Source of the DNA: Streptococcus mitis
GTDB taxonomy: Bacteria; Bacillota; Bacilli; Lactobacillales; Streptococcaceae
Assembly (NCBI RefSeq): GCF_901542415.1
Contig: NZ_CABEHV010000004.1
Coordinates: forward strand, 310,001 to 374,000
DNA: 64,000 nt
Direction of reading: 5' to 3'
Shown one piece after another: positions 56,610 through 64,000 of this stretch. Below the pieces are notes generated by a model. The model was not told where the DNA came from and did not search any database. It saw only the letters and a list, made by a program, of their open reading frames with translations. The stretch's first letter is position 1, and the number at the start of each line of letters is the position of its first letter. Both the position numbers and the translations under genes were made by a program.

Positions 56610-57725
56610 CTAACCTCCGATAATTTCTTTTAAGGTTTTTGCGAGGGTATGTAGATCTTCAACAGTATTTTCTGGCGACAAACTGATACGAACGGATTCC
56701 TTCAAGCGTTCTGAATTTGCCCCGTACATGGCCTCAAGAACATGGCTGGATTGTACAATGCCTGCAGTGCAGGCTGAGCCAGTAGAGATAGAAATTCCAG
56801 ACAAATCTAGCCGAAGGAGTAAGAGGTCGTTTTTCTGACCAGGAAATCCAATATTGAGAACATAAGGGAGATGGTGTTCGCCTCTATTCAGGTAATACTG
56901 AACTCCCTCTAGCTCTGCAAGAAAGGAAGTTTCTAAATTTTGTACATGTTGAAAATGTTCTTCTTGCTTTTCTAAATTTTCTTTTAGGGCTACAACCATG
57001 CCTACGATGGCAGGCAGATTTTCAGTTCCTGCACGTTTTTTCTGTTCTTGGTCTCCGCCATGTAGATAGGAATCAAAGTCCATGCTAGATGCGTAGAGAA
57101 AACCGATTCCCTTAGGACCATGGAACTTGTGGGCCGAAGCAGTGAGAAAATCAATGCCCAATTCTTCTGGGTGTATAGGGATTTTACCAATAGCCTGAAC
57201 TGCATCGACATGATAGGCAGCAGGGTGTTGCTTGAGTATTTGGCCAATTTCAGCAATGGGAAGTAGGTTTCCTGTCTCGTTATTGGCAAACATGGTAGAA
57301 ACTAAAATCGTATCATCACGTAAGGATTCTTGGATTTGCTGGGCCGTGATCTCTTGATTTTCTGGCTGAATAATGGTTACTTCAAAACCAAAGTGTTGAA
57401 CCAAGTAATCAATCGTTTCAAGGACAGCATGGTGCTCAATAGCAGTTGTGATGATATGTTTTCCTTGTTCTTGGTGACGAAGGCAGTAGCCAATGATGGC
57501 AGTATTGTTTCCTTCAGTCCCACCAGAAGTGAAAAAGATATGTTGAGGTTTTGTTCCCAGTAACTGGGCTAGTTCCTGACGGGCTTCTCTCAAGAGTTTT
57601 CCAGCTTGACGACCATGCCCATGAATACTAGAAGGATTTCCATGGGTTTCTTGCATAACCTTGGTCATCGCTGAAATAGCAACTGCTGACATGGGAGTCG
57701 TTGCAGCATTGTCCAAATAAATCAA
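56610..57725 (-). CDS. Cysteine desulfurase (class V aminotransferase)
   Basis: 371 residues. It starts IYLDNAATTPMSAVAI, has the PLP lysine in TASAHKFHGPKGIGFLYA and the catalytic Cys in ISTGSACTAGIVQSSH. It passes sulfur from cysteine to tRNA modification or cofactor synthesis. The start is TTG at 57725 after AAGGTG, since no ATG gives the conserved N-terminus. It lies nine bases after prs. IscS- or NifS-type; the acceptor is not visible in the window. Confidence 0.88.
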   Translation of the reverse strand: MIYLDNAATTPMSAVAISAMTKVMQETHGNPSSIHGHGRQAGKLLREARQELAQLLGTKPQHIFFTSGGTEGNNTAIIGYCLRHQEQGKHIITTAIEHHAVLETIDYLVQHFGFEVTIIQPENQEITAQQIQESLRDDTILVSTMFANNETGNLLPIAEIGQILKQHPAAYHVDAVQAIGKIPIHPEELGIDFLTASAHKFHGPKGIGFLYASSMDFDSYLHGGDQEQKKRAGTENLPAIVGMVVALKENLEKQEEHFQHVQNLETSFLAELEGVQYYLNRGEHHLPYVLNIGFPGQKNDLLLLRLDLSGISISTGSACTAGIVQSSHVLEAMYGANSERLKESVRISLSPENTVEDLHTLAKTLKEIIGG

Positions 57726-57734
57726 AGAATCACC

Positions 57735-58694
57735 TTATTTCTTTTTGTTGTAGGCAAAGAGTGGGCTGACTGGTTTTCTTTCGTGGATACGGACGATGGC
57801 ATCACCAATTAACTCACTAGCAGTGATGTAGCATACGTTTTTAGGAGTTTTTTCTTTTGTTGCTACTGAATCAGTCACAAGAATTTCCTTAATATTAGTA
57901 TTGTCAAGAAGTTCAGCAGCTCCCTCAACGAAGAGACCGTGGCTAGAAACAGCATAAATTTCTGTAGCTCCTTCACGTTCAACGATTTTAGCAGCTTCAG
58001 AGAAGGTGCGTCCTGTATTAAGAATATCATCAATCAAGATGGCTTTCTTACCTTCAACATCACCGATAATATAACCTTCGTTGCGAGTAGCATCGTCTTG
58101 AGGGTAGTCGATAATGGCGATAGGAGCATCAAGATACTCAGCCAAGCTACGGGCACGCTTTACACCTGAATTTTTAGGGCTGACGACAACAACATCTGAC
58201 CCAAGTAGGCCCTTATCGCAGTAATGTTTTGCAAATAGTGGCACTGTGAAGAGGTTATCGACAGGAATATCAAAGAAGCCTTGAACCTGAACGGCATGTA
58301 AATCAAGTGTAAGGATACGATCTACACCAGCCTTAACCAGCATATTGGCAACTAGTTTCGCTGTAAGTGGCTCACGAGGTGAAGCGATACGGTCTTGACG
58401 TGCATAACCAAAATATGGAAGAACAACGTTGATGCTGTGGGCACTTGCACGCACACAAGCATCGACCATGATAAGCAATTCCATTAGGTGGTTGTTAACA
58501 GGGAAACTTGTTGATTGGATGATGTAAACATCATAACCACGGACACTCTCTTCGATATTCACTTGGATCTCTCCGTCTGAAAATTGACGTGATGACAGTT
58601 TTCCAAGTGGGACACCAACAGCTTGAGCAATTTTTTGTGCAATCTCTTGGTTAGAGTTGAGTGCGAAAAGTTTCATATTTTTTCTATCTGACAT
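57735..58694 (-). CDS. prs: Ribose-phosphate pyrophosphokinase
   Basis: 319 residues. It makes PRPP from ribose-5-phosphate and ATP for nucleotide, His and NAD synthesis. Signatures: [27 protein letters not shown]-type [35 protein letters not shown], and the PRPP loop [16 protein letters not shown]. The ATG at 58694 ([10 protein letters not shown]) follows AGAGGACGG; the frame from 58733 lacks a good site. Confidence 0.94.
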   Translation of the reverse strand: MSDRKNMKLFALNSNQEIAQKIAQAVGVPLGKLSSRQFSDGEIQVNIEESVRGYDVYIIQSTSFPVNNHLMELLIMVDACVRASAHSINVVLPYFGYARQDRIASPREPLTAKLVANMLVKAGVDRILTLDLHAVQVQGFFDIPVDNLFTVPLFAKHYCDKGLLGSDVVVVSPKNSGVKRARSLAEYLDAPIAIIDYPQDDATRNEGYIIGDVEGKKAILIDDILNTGRTFSEAAKIVEREGATEIYAVSSHGLFVEGAAELLDNTNIKEILVTDSVATKEKTPKNVCYITASELIGDAIVRIHERKPVSPLFAYNKKK

Positions 58695-58806
58695 TATAGA
58701 CCGTCCTCTGTAAACTGAATGAAGCCAAGTCATTTCTTTTTTGTATATATTAACTTGGATTCGAGTATTTTTATCTTTTCTATTCTACCAAAAAATGGAG
58801 ATTATT

Positions 58807-59376
58807 TCAGCTATTTTTCATGCTTTTGACAAATCGAACTAATTTTGAAGGAGCTTTTTGGTAGGAAATCTGATTTTCCTCTAAAAATTGTTGGAAATCC
58901 TGTTTCCCTTGCTCGTGATTTTCCACTTCAAGCTCTAATTCGTAATCTGTCATATCAAAGTATTGACTCTCATCTAGCGCCATGAGACCAATAGCTGTTT
59001 TCATTTCATAGCGAAGCGTTGTTAGACAACCAAGTACTTGCCATTTTTTACTTTGGATACCATGTTTTGCTAATTCATCTAGCACAAGCCCTTGAGGAAG
59101 TTCTTCCTTAGCCAGATAGTTTTCAGCATCTTTTAGTTGTAATTTTTGGTTGTATTCCATGTTTCCAATACTTTGTGGGACTTTGAGTGTCAATTCTGCC
59201 CAGTCTTCAAAGGTTCGAATACGCATAGCAACTTTCTTTTCTCGTAGTTCAAAATCAAGAGTATCGATGTAGTAATTTTTTTGAAGGACAGGAGTGACAC
59301 TTGTGAACTGGTCTTTTAGACGATCATATTCATCTTTTTTCAATAGTGTTTTCAATTCAATTTCTAAATGTTTCAT
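58807..59376 (-). CDS. CYTH-domain protein
   Basis: 189 residues. The ExExK motif is EIELK at residues 5-9, followed by a triphosphate-tunnel pattern (RIRTFEDWAELTLKVP; YELELEVENHEQG). CYTH proteins hydrolyse triphosphates such as thiamine triphosphate or inorganic triphosphate. It is divergent from relQ. In Bacillus the same set (yjbK CYTH, yjbM alarmone synthetase, yjbN NAD kinase, yjbO pseudouridine synthase) forms a conserved cluster. Confidence 0.86.
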   Translation of the reverse strand: MKHLEIELKTLLKKDEYDRLKDQFTSVTPVLQKNYYIDTLDFELREKKVAMRIRTFEDWAELTLKVPQSIGNMEYNQKLQLKDAENYLAKEELPQGLVLDELAKHGIQSKKWQVLGCLTTLRYEMKTAIGLMALDESQYFDMTDYELELEVENHEQGKQDFQQFLEENQISYQKAPSKLVRFVKSMKNS

Positions 59377-59414
59377 TTTTCTTACCTTTTCTTTATCTAT
59401 GAAAGCGGATTATA

Positions 59415-59423
59415 TGATATAAT
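59415..59423 (+). promoter_or_regulatory. Extended -10 promoter of the relQ operon
   Basis: TGATATAAT (59415-59423), 81 bases before relQ. Confidence 0.6.
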
Positions 59424-59504
59424 AGCATTGTATTTATTGTATATGAATCTGGAGAAAAAATCAAAGATATTTTTGAAGGATAATATGAGAACAAGGGAGA
59501 GTAT

Positions 59505-60176
59505 ATGACCTTAGAATGGGAAGAATTTCTAGATCCTTACATTCAAGCTGTTGGTGAGTTAAAGATTAAACTACGTGGTATTCGTAAGCAATATCGTAAG
59601 CAAAATAAGCATTCTCCGATTGAGTTTGTAACTGGTCGAGTCAAGCCAATTGAAAGTATCAAGGAGAAAATGGCTCGACGTGGTATTACTTATGCGACCT
59701 TGGAACACGATTTACAGGATATTGCTGGTTTGCGTGTGATGGTCCAGTTTGTAGATGATGTCCAAGAAGTTGTAGCTATTTTGCGTAAGCGTCAGGACAT
59801 GCGGATCATACAAGAGCGAGATTACATTACTCATCGAAAGGCTTCAGGCTACCGTTCCTATCATGTGGTAGTAGAATATATGGTTGACACCATCAATGGA
59901 GCCAAGACTATTTTAGCAGAAATTCAAATTCGTACCTTGGCCATGAATTTCTGGGCAACGATAGAACATTCTCTCAACTACAAGTACCAAGGGGATTTCC
60001 CAGAGGAGATTAAGAAGCGACTGGAAATTACAGCCAAGATTGCTCATCAGTTGGATGAAGAAATGGGTAAAATTCGAGATGATATCCAGGAAGCCCAGGC
60101 TCTTTTTGATCCTTTGAGTAGAAAATTAAATGACGGTGTAGGAAACAGTGACGATACAGATGAAGAATACAGGTAA
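59505..60176 (+). CDS. relQ: Small alarmone synthetase RelQ (GTP pyrophosphokinase)
   Basis: 223 residues, synthetase-only member of the RelA/SpoT family; no hydrolase or TGS/ACT regions. [17 protein letters not shown], the ATP/GTP site [16 protein letters not shown] and [20 protein letters not shown] define it. It makes (p)ppGpp under stress. Its stop lies 17 bases inside nadK, so the two genes are coupled. Confidence 0.93.
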   Translation: MTLEWEEFLDPYIQAVGELKIKLRGIRKQYRKQNKHSPIEFVTGRVKPIESIKEKMARRGITYATLEHDLQDIAGLRVMVQFVDDVQEVVAILRKRQDMRIIQERDYITHRKASGYRSYHVVVEYMVDTINGAKTILAEIQIRTLAMNFWATIEHSLNYKYQGDFPEEIKKRLEITAKIAHQLDEEMGKIRDDIQEAQALFDPLSRKLNDGVGNSDDTDEEYR

Positions 60177-60978
60177 ACGAATTGACCTGATAGCTAATAG
60201 AAAACCGCAGAGTCAAAGGGTTTTGTATGAATTGCGAGATCGTTTGAAGAGAAATCAGTTTATACTCAATGATACCAATCCGGACATTGTCATCTCCATT
60301 GGTGGGGATGGCATGCTCTTGTCGGCCTTTCATAAGTACGAAAATCAACTTGACAAGGTACGCTTTATCGGTGTTCATACGGGACATTTGGGTTTCTATA
60401 CGGACTATCGTGATTTTGAGTTGGACAAGCTAGTGACTAATTTGCAACTTGATACGGGAGCTAAGGTATCTTATCCTGTCTTGAATGTGAAGGTCTTTCT
60501 TGAAAATGGGGAAGTTAAGATTTTCAGGGCACTAAATGAAGCCAGCATCCGCAGGTCGGACCGAACCATGGTGGCAGATATTGTAATAAATGGTGTTCCT
60601 TTTGAACGTTTTCGTGGAGACGGGTTAACAGTTTCGACACCGACTGGTAGTACAGCTTATAACAAGTCTCTTGGTGGAGCTGTTTTACACCCTACCATTG
60701 AAGCTCTTCAATTGACGGAAATTGCTAGCCTTAACAATCGTGTCTATCGAACACTGGGTTCGTCCATTATTGTTCCTAAGAAGGATAAGATTGAACTCAT
60801 TCCAACGAGAAACGATTACCATACCATTTCGGTTGACAATAGTGTGTATTCCTTCCGAAATATTGAACGAATTGAGTATCAAATCGACCATCATAAGATT
60901 CACTTTGTCGCCTCACCTAGCCATACCAGTTTTTGGAACCGTGTTAAGGATGCTTTCATCGGCGAGGTGGATGAATGA
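60160..60978 (+). CDS. nadK: NAD kinase
   Basis: 272 residues. It phosphorylates NAD to NADP. The GGDG motif is [14 protein letters not shown] and the second is [20 protein letters not shown]. The ATG at 60160 gives [10 protein letters not shown]; it lies in the end of relQ. It overlaps the next gene by four bases (ATGA). Confidence 0.94.
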   Translation: MKNTGKRIDLIANRKPQSQRVLYELRDRLKRNQFILNDTNPDIVISIGGDGMLLSAFHKYENQLDKVRFIGVHTGHLGFYTDYRDFELDKLVTNLQLDTGAKVSYPVLNVKVFLENGEVKIFRALNEASIRRSDRTMVADIVINGVPFERFRGDGLTVSTPTGSTAYNKSLGGAVLHPTIEALQLTEIASLNNRVYRTLGSSIIVPKKDKIELIPTRNDYHTISVDNSVYSFRNIERIEYQIDHHKIHFVASPSHTSFWNRVKDAFIGEVDE

Positions 60979-61871
60979 GGTTTGAATTTATCGCAGATGA
61001 GCATGTCAAGGTTAAGACCTTTTTGAAAAAGCACGAGGTTTCTAAGGGACTTTTGGCCAAGATTAAGTTTCGAGGTGGAGCTATTCTGGTCAATGACCAA
61101 CCGCAAAATGCAACCTATCTATTGGATATTGGGGACCGCGTTACTATCGATATTCCCGCTGAGGAAGGCTTTGAAACTCTAGAAGCTATCGAGCGCCCAC
61201 TGGATATTCTCTATGAGGATGACCATTTTTTAGTCTTGAATAAACCCTATGGAGTGGCTTCTATTCCTAGTGTCAATCACTCTAATACCATTGCCAATTT
61301 TATTAAGGGTTACTATGTCAAGCAAGAATATGAAAATCAGCAGGTTCACATTGTGACCCGACTTGATAGGGACACTTCTGGCTTGATGCTTTTTGCCAAG
61401 CACGGCTATGCCCATGCACGATTGGACAAGCAGTTGCAGAAGAAATCTATCGAGAAATGCTACTTTGCTTTGGTTAAAGGTGATGGATACTTGGAGCCAG
61501 AGGGGGAAATTATTGCTCCGATTGCGCGTGATGAAGACTCTATTATTACTAGACGAGTGGCTAAAGGTGGAAAGTATGCCCATACATCATACAAGATTGT
61601 AGCTTCTTATGGGAATATTCACCTGGTCGATATTCGCCTGCATACTGGACGTACCCACCAAATCCGAGTCCATTTTTCTCATATTGGTTTTCCTTTGTTG
61701 GGAGATGACTTGTACGGTGGTAGTCTAGATGATGGAATTCAGCGCCAGGCCCTGCATTGCCATTATCTATCCTTCTATCATCCATTTTTAGAGAAAGACT
61801 TGCAGTTAGAAAGTCCCTTACCGGATGATTTCAGTAACCTTATTACCCAGTTATCAACTAATACTCTATAA
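60975..61871 (+). CDS. RluD-type RNA pseudouridine synthase
   Basis: 298 residues. An N-terminal S4-like region ([20 protein letters not shown]) is followed by the catalytic domain with the Asp in [20 protein letters not shown], and [20 protein letters not shown]. It converts uridine in rRNA or tRNA; the target site is not visible. Third gene of relQ-nadK-rluD-like-pta. Confidence 0.9.
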   Translation: MRFEFIADEHVKVKTFLKKHEVSKGLLAKIKFRGGAILVNDQPQNATYLLDIGDRVTIDIPAEEGFETLEAIERPLDILYEDDHFLVLNKPYGVASIPSVNHSNTIANFIKGYYVKQEYENQQVHIVTRLDRDTSGLMLFAKHGYAHARLDKQLQKKSIEKCYFALVKGDGYLEPEGEIIAPIARDEDSIITRRVAKGGKYAHTSYKIVASYGNIHLVDIRLHTGRTHQIRVHFSHIGFPLLGDDLYGGSLDDGIQRQALHCHYLSFYHPFLEKDLQLESPLPDDFSNLITQLSTNTL

Positions 61872-61913
61872 AAAGTAATTCAGAGTATAATTTATTTTTA
61901 AAGGAGAAAACTC

Positions 61914-62888
61914 ATGGAAGTTTTTGAAAGTCTCAAAGCCAACCTTGTTGGTAAAAATGCTCGTATCGTTCTCCCTGAAGGGGAAGAGCCTCGTATTCTT
62001 CAAGCGACTAAACGCTTGGTAAAAGAAACAGAAGTAATTCCTGTTTTGCTTGGAAATCCTGAAAAAATTAAAATTTATCTTGAAATCGAAGGTATTGAGA
62101 ATGGTTATGAAGTCATCGACCCTCAACACTACGATAAATTTGAAGAAATGGTCGCTGCCTTGGTAGAACGTCGCAAGGGCAAAATGTCTGAAGAAGATGC
62201 ACGCAAGGTTTTGGTTGAAGATGTCAACTATTTTGGTGTGATGTTGGTTTACTTGGGTTTGGTTGATGGAATGGTTTCAGGTGCGATTCACTCAACAGCT
62301 TCAACAGTTCGTCCAGCTCTTCAAATCATCAAAACTCGTCCAAATGTAACGCGTACTTCAGGTGCCTTCCTCATGGTTCGTGGTACGGAACGTTACTTAT
62401 TTGGAGACTGTGCCATTAATATCAATCCAGATGCAGAAGCTTTGGCTGAAATTGCGATCAACTCAGCAATCACAGCTAAGATGTTTGGAATCGAGCCTAA
62501 AATTGCTATGCTAAGCTATTCTACTAAAGGTTCAGGTTTTGGTGAAAGTGTTGATAAGGTTGTTGAAGCAACTAAAATTGCTCACGACTTGCGTCCTGAC
62601 CTTGAAATCGATGGGGAATTGCAATTTGATGCAGCCTTTGTTCCTGAAACTGCAGCTCTGAAAGCTCCGGGAAGTACAGTAGCTGGTCAAGCAAACGTCT
62701 TCATCTTCCCAGGTATCGAGGCAGGAAATATCGGCTACAAGATGGCTGAACGTCTTGGTGGTTTTGCAGCTGTAGGACCTGTTTTGCAAGGTTTGAACAA
62801 GCCAGTTAACGACCTTTCTCGTGGCTGTAATGCAGATGATGTTTACAAGTTGACCCTTATCACAGCAGCCCAAGCTGTTCATCAATAA
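61914..62888 (+). CDS. pta: Phosphate acetyltransferase
   Basis: 324 residues, Pta catalytic domain only. It makes acetyl phosphate from acetyl-CoA, which is used for ATP through AckA. Features: ARIVLPEGEEPRILQATKRL, VSGAIHSTASTVRPALQIIK, MLSYSTKGSGFGESVDKV, ANVFIFPGIEAGNIGYKM. AAAGGAG lies before the ATG. A terminator follows. Confidence 0.95.
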   Translation: MEVFESLKANLVGKNARIVLPEGEEPRILQATKRLVKETEVIPVLLGNPEKIKIYLEIEGIENGYEVIDPQHYDKFEEMVAALVERRKGKMSEEDARKVLVEDVNYFGVMLVYLGLVDGMVSGAIHSTASTVRPALQIIKTRPNVTRTSGAFLMVRGTERYLFGDCAININPDAEALAEIAINSAITAKMFGIEPKIAMLSYSTKGSGFGESVDKVVEATKIAHDLRPDLEIDGELQFDAAFVPETAALKAPGSTVAGQANVFIFPGIEAGNIGYKMAERLGGFAAVGPVLQGLNKPVNDLSRGCNADDVYKLTLITAAQAVHQ

Positions 62889-62895
62889 GATTTAG

Positions 62896-62925
62896 TCCTC
62901 TTTCCCTTGGGAAGAGGCTTTTTAT
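62896..62925 (+). terminator. Terminator of pta
   Basis: CCTCTT(T)CCC / GGGAAGAGG stem with one bulged T, followed by a T run. It is directly joined to the next BOX element. Confidence 0.82.
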
Positions 62926-63027
62926 ACTCAATGAAAATCAAAGAGCAAACTAGGAAACTAGCTGCAGGCTGTACTTGAGTACGGCAAGGCGACGTTGACG
63001 TGGTTTGAAGAGATTTTCGAAGAGTAT
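62923..63027 (-). repeat. BOX element (boxA-boxC form, reversed)
   Basis: TATACTCAATGAAAATCAAA at the left and TGAGTACGGCAAGGCGACGT, GAAGAGATTTTCGAAGAGTA at the right; the reverse orientation of the 3123 and 51344 copies, like that at 20252. It lies between pta and mutY. Confidence 0.9.
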
Positions 63028-63060
63028 TAATACTAGGAAAAGGACAGTTAGAATCTTCTG

Positions 63061-63069
63061 TGCTATACT
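63061..63069 (+). promoter_or_regulatory. Extended -10 promoter of mutY
   Basis: TGCTATACT (63061-63069). The ATG of mutY lies only six bases after it, so the transcript would start at or next to the start codon. Confidence 0.6.
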
Positions 63070-63075
63070 AGAGAT

Positions 63076-64000
63076 ATGTTAGATTTGAAAGAATACGGTA
63101 TCGTCATGTGGCCGAAGGAGAAGATCATTTCTTTTCGTGAGAAACTTCTCAACTGGTATGATGAAAACAAAAGAGATTTACCATGGCGTAGGAGTAAGAA
63201 TCCTTATCATATCTGGGTCTCTGAAATTATGCTCCAGCAGACTAGGGTGGATACAGTTATTCCTTATTATGAACGATTCTTGGACTGGTTTCCAACAGTA
63301 GAAAGTTTGGCGAATGCGCCTGAAGAACGTTTGTTGAAAGCTTGGGAAGGTTTGGGTTATTATTCTCGAGTTCGTAATATGCAGGCTGCAGCCCAGCGGA
63401 TTATGTCTGATTTTGGTGGTCAATTTCCAAATACCTATGAAGGAATTTCTAGCTTGAAAGGAATTGGTCCTTACACAGCAGGAGCCATTTCCAGTATTGC
63501 TTTTAACTTGCCTGAGCCAGCTGTAGATGGTAATGTCATGCGGGTCTTGGCGCGTCTATTTGAAGTCAACTACGATATTGGAATTCCAAGTAATCGAAAA
63601 ATTTTTCAGGCAATGATGGAAATCCTGATTGACCCAGAACGGCCAGGTGACTTTAACCAAGCCTTGATGGACTTGGGCTCAGATATTGAGGCTCCTGTAA
63701 ATCCCAGACCAGAAGAAAGTCCAGTTAAGGACTTTAGTGCGGCATATCAGCATGGCACAATGAACCGTTATCCAATTAAGGCGCCTAAGAAAAAGCCTGT
63801 CCCAATTTATCTTAAAGCCTTGGTGGTCAAAAATACACAGGGACAATTTTTGCTTGAAAAAAATGAAAGTGAAAAGCTATTGGAAGGTTTTTGGCATTTC
63901 CCCTTGATAGAAGTTGATAACTTTTCGCAAGAAGAGCAGTTTGACCTCTTCCATCAGGTTGCAGAAGAAAGTGTGAACTTTGGTCCAAGTCCAGAGGAGA
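63076..64000 (+). CDS. mutY: A/G-specific adenine glycosylase MutY, cut by the window edge
   Basis: 308 codons are present. It removes adenine opposite 8-oxoguanine. The N-terminal domain has RDLPWRRSKNPYHIWVSEIM, LQQTRVDTVIPYYERFL, the helix-hairpin-helix LKGIGPYTAGAISSIAF and the catalytic VDGNVMRVLARLF (Asp). The usual 4Fe-4S cysteines are absent: the segment DLGSDIEAPVNPRPEESPVK has no Cys. This clusterless form is known in Lactobacillales. The C-terminal MutT-like domain (from about residue 250, YLKALVVKNTQGQFLLEKNE) is partial. The ATG at 63076 is used; the ATG at 63106 is an alternative. Confidence 0.92.
   Translation, partial: MLDLKEYGIVMWPKEKIISFREKLLNWYDENKRDLPWRRSKNPYHIWVSEIMLQQTRVDTVIPYYERFLDWFPTVESLANAPEERLLKAWEGLGYYSRVRNMQAAAQRIMSDFGGQFPNTYEGISSLKGIGPYTAGAISSIAFNLPEPAVDGNVMRVLARLFEVNYDIGIPSNRKIFQAMMEILIDPERPGDFNQALMDLGSDIEAPVNPRPEESPVKDFSAAYQHGTMNRYPIKAPKKKPVPIYLKALVVKNTQGQFLLEKNESEKLLEGFWHFPLIEVDNFSQEEQFDLFHQVAEESVNFGPSPEE

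Overview
The window looks like a chromosomal segment of a mitis-group Streptococcus, most likely S. pneumoniae or a very close relative such as S. pseudopneumoniae or S. mitis. Evidence: the choline/teichoic-acid genes tacF-licD and tarIJ-licABC, BOX repeats in five places, an IS1381-type element, a CiaR site and competence (cin-box) promoters before dprA and radC, and gene products that match the pneumococcal proteins as I know them. No database search was possible; all names come from reading the translations.

Layout. (a) 1-7.7 kb: two divergent operons for phosphocholine-decorated teichoic acid. The minus operon is tacF-licD1-licD2, and licD2 carries an in-frame stop. The plus operon is tarI-tarJ-licA-licB-licC, under a CiaR-type promoter. 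(b) 7.7-13 kb: competence gene dprA, topA, a DUF454 membrane protein, cutC and a YjbR-domain protein. (c) 12.9-18.9 kb: a leucine operon (leuABCD with a DUF1294 gene inside) preceded by a CodY box, a strong promoter, a Leu-codon leader peptide and an attenuator, with a divergent YrdC-domain protein at its end. (d) 18.9-29.1 kb: guaC with a structured leader, tRNA-Arg(CCG), and rnc-smc-HAD-HAD-ftsY. (e) 27.6-35.4 kb: glnP-glnQ-zwf on the minus strand with a GlnR box, a CPBP protease and uvrB.

(f) 35.4-46.5 kb is the accessory zone. It starts with an AT-rich two-gene module of an ABC-type ATPase and a Toprim-like partner, with its own promoter; this resembles the AbiL/RloAB/PARIS type of phage defence and is the best candidate for a little-described system here. 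It continues with about 2.2 kb of decayed genes, one split by a degenerate IS1381 copy whose 3-bp target duplication can be read exactly. Then comes mutX, and then a complete ribose operon (rbsRKDACB) bracketed by a 207-bp imperfect direct repeat made of the ends of mutX and niaR, which marks how the operon arrived.

(g) 46.4-64 kb: ordinary core genes. These are niaX-niaR, coaB-coaC-panT, fhs, pcrA, radC (its competence promoter and ribosome-binding site lie inside the pcrA terminator hairpin), rex and a glutamine amidotransferase, prs with a cysteine desulfurase and two small genes, a CYTH protein, then relQ-nadK-rluD-like-pta and the start of mutY, which lacks the iron-sulfur cysteines. No rRNA, CRISPR array or intact prophage was seen.
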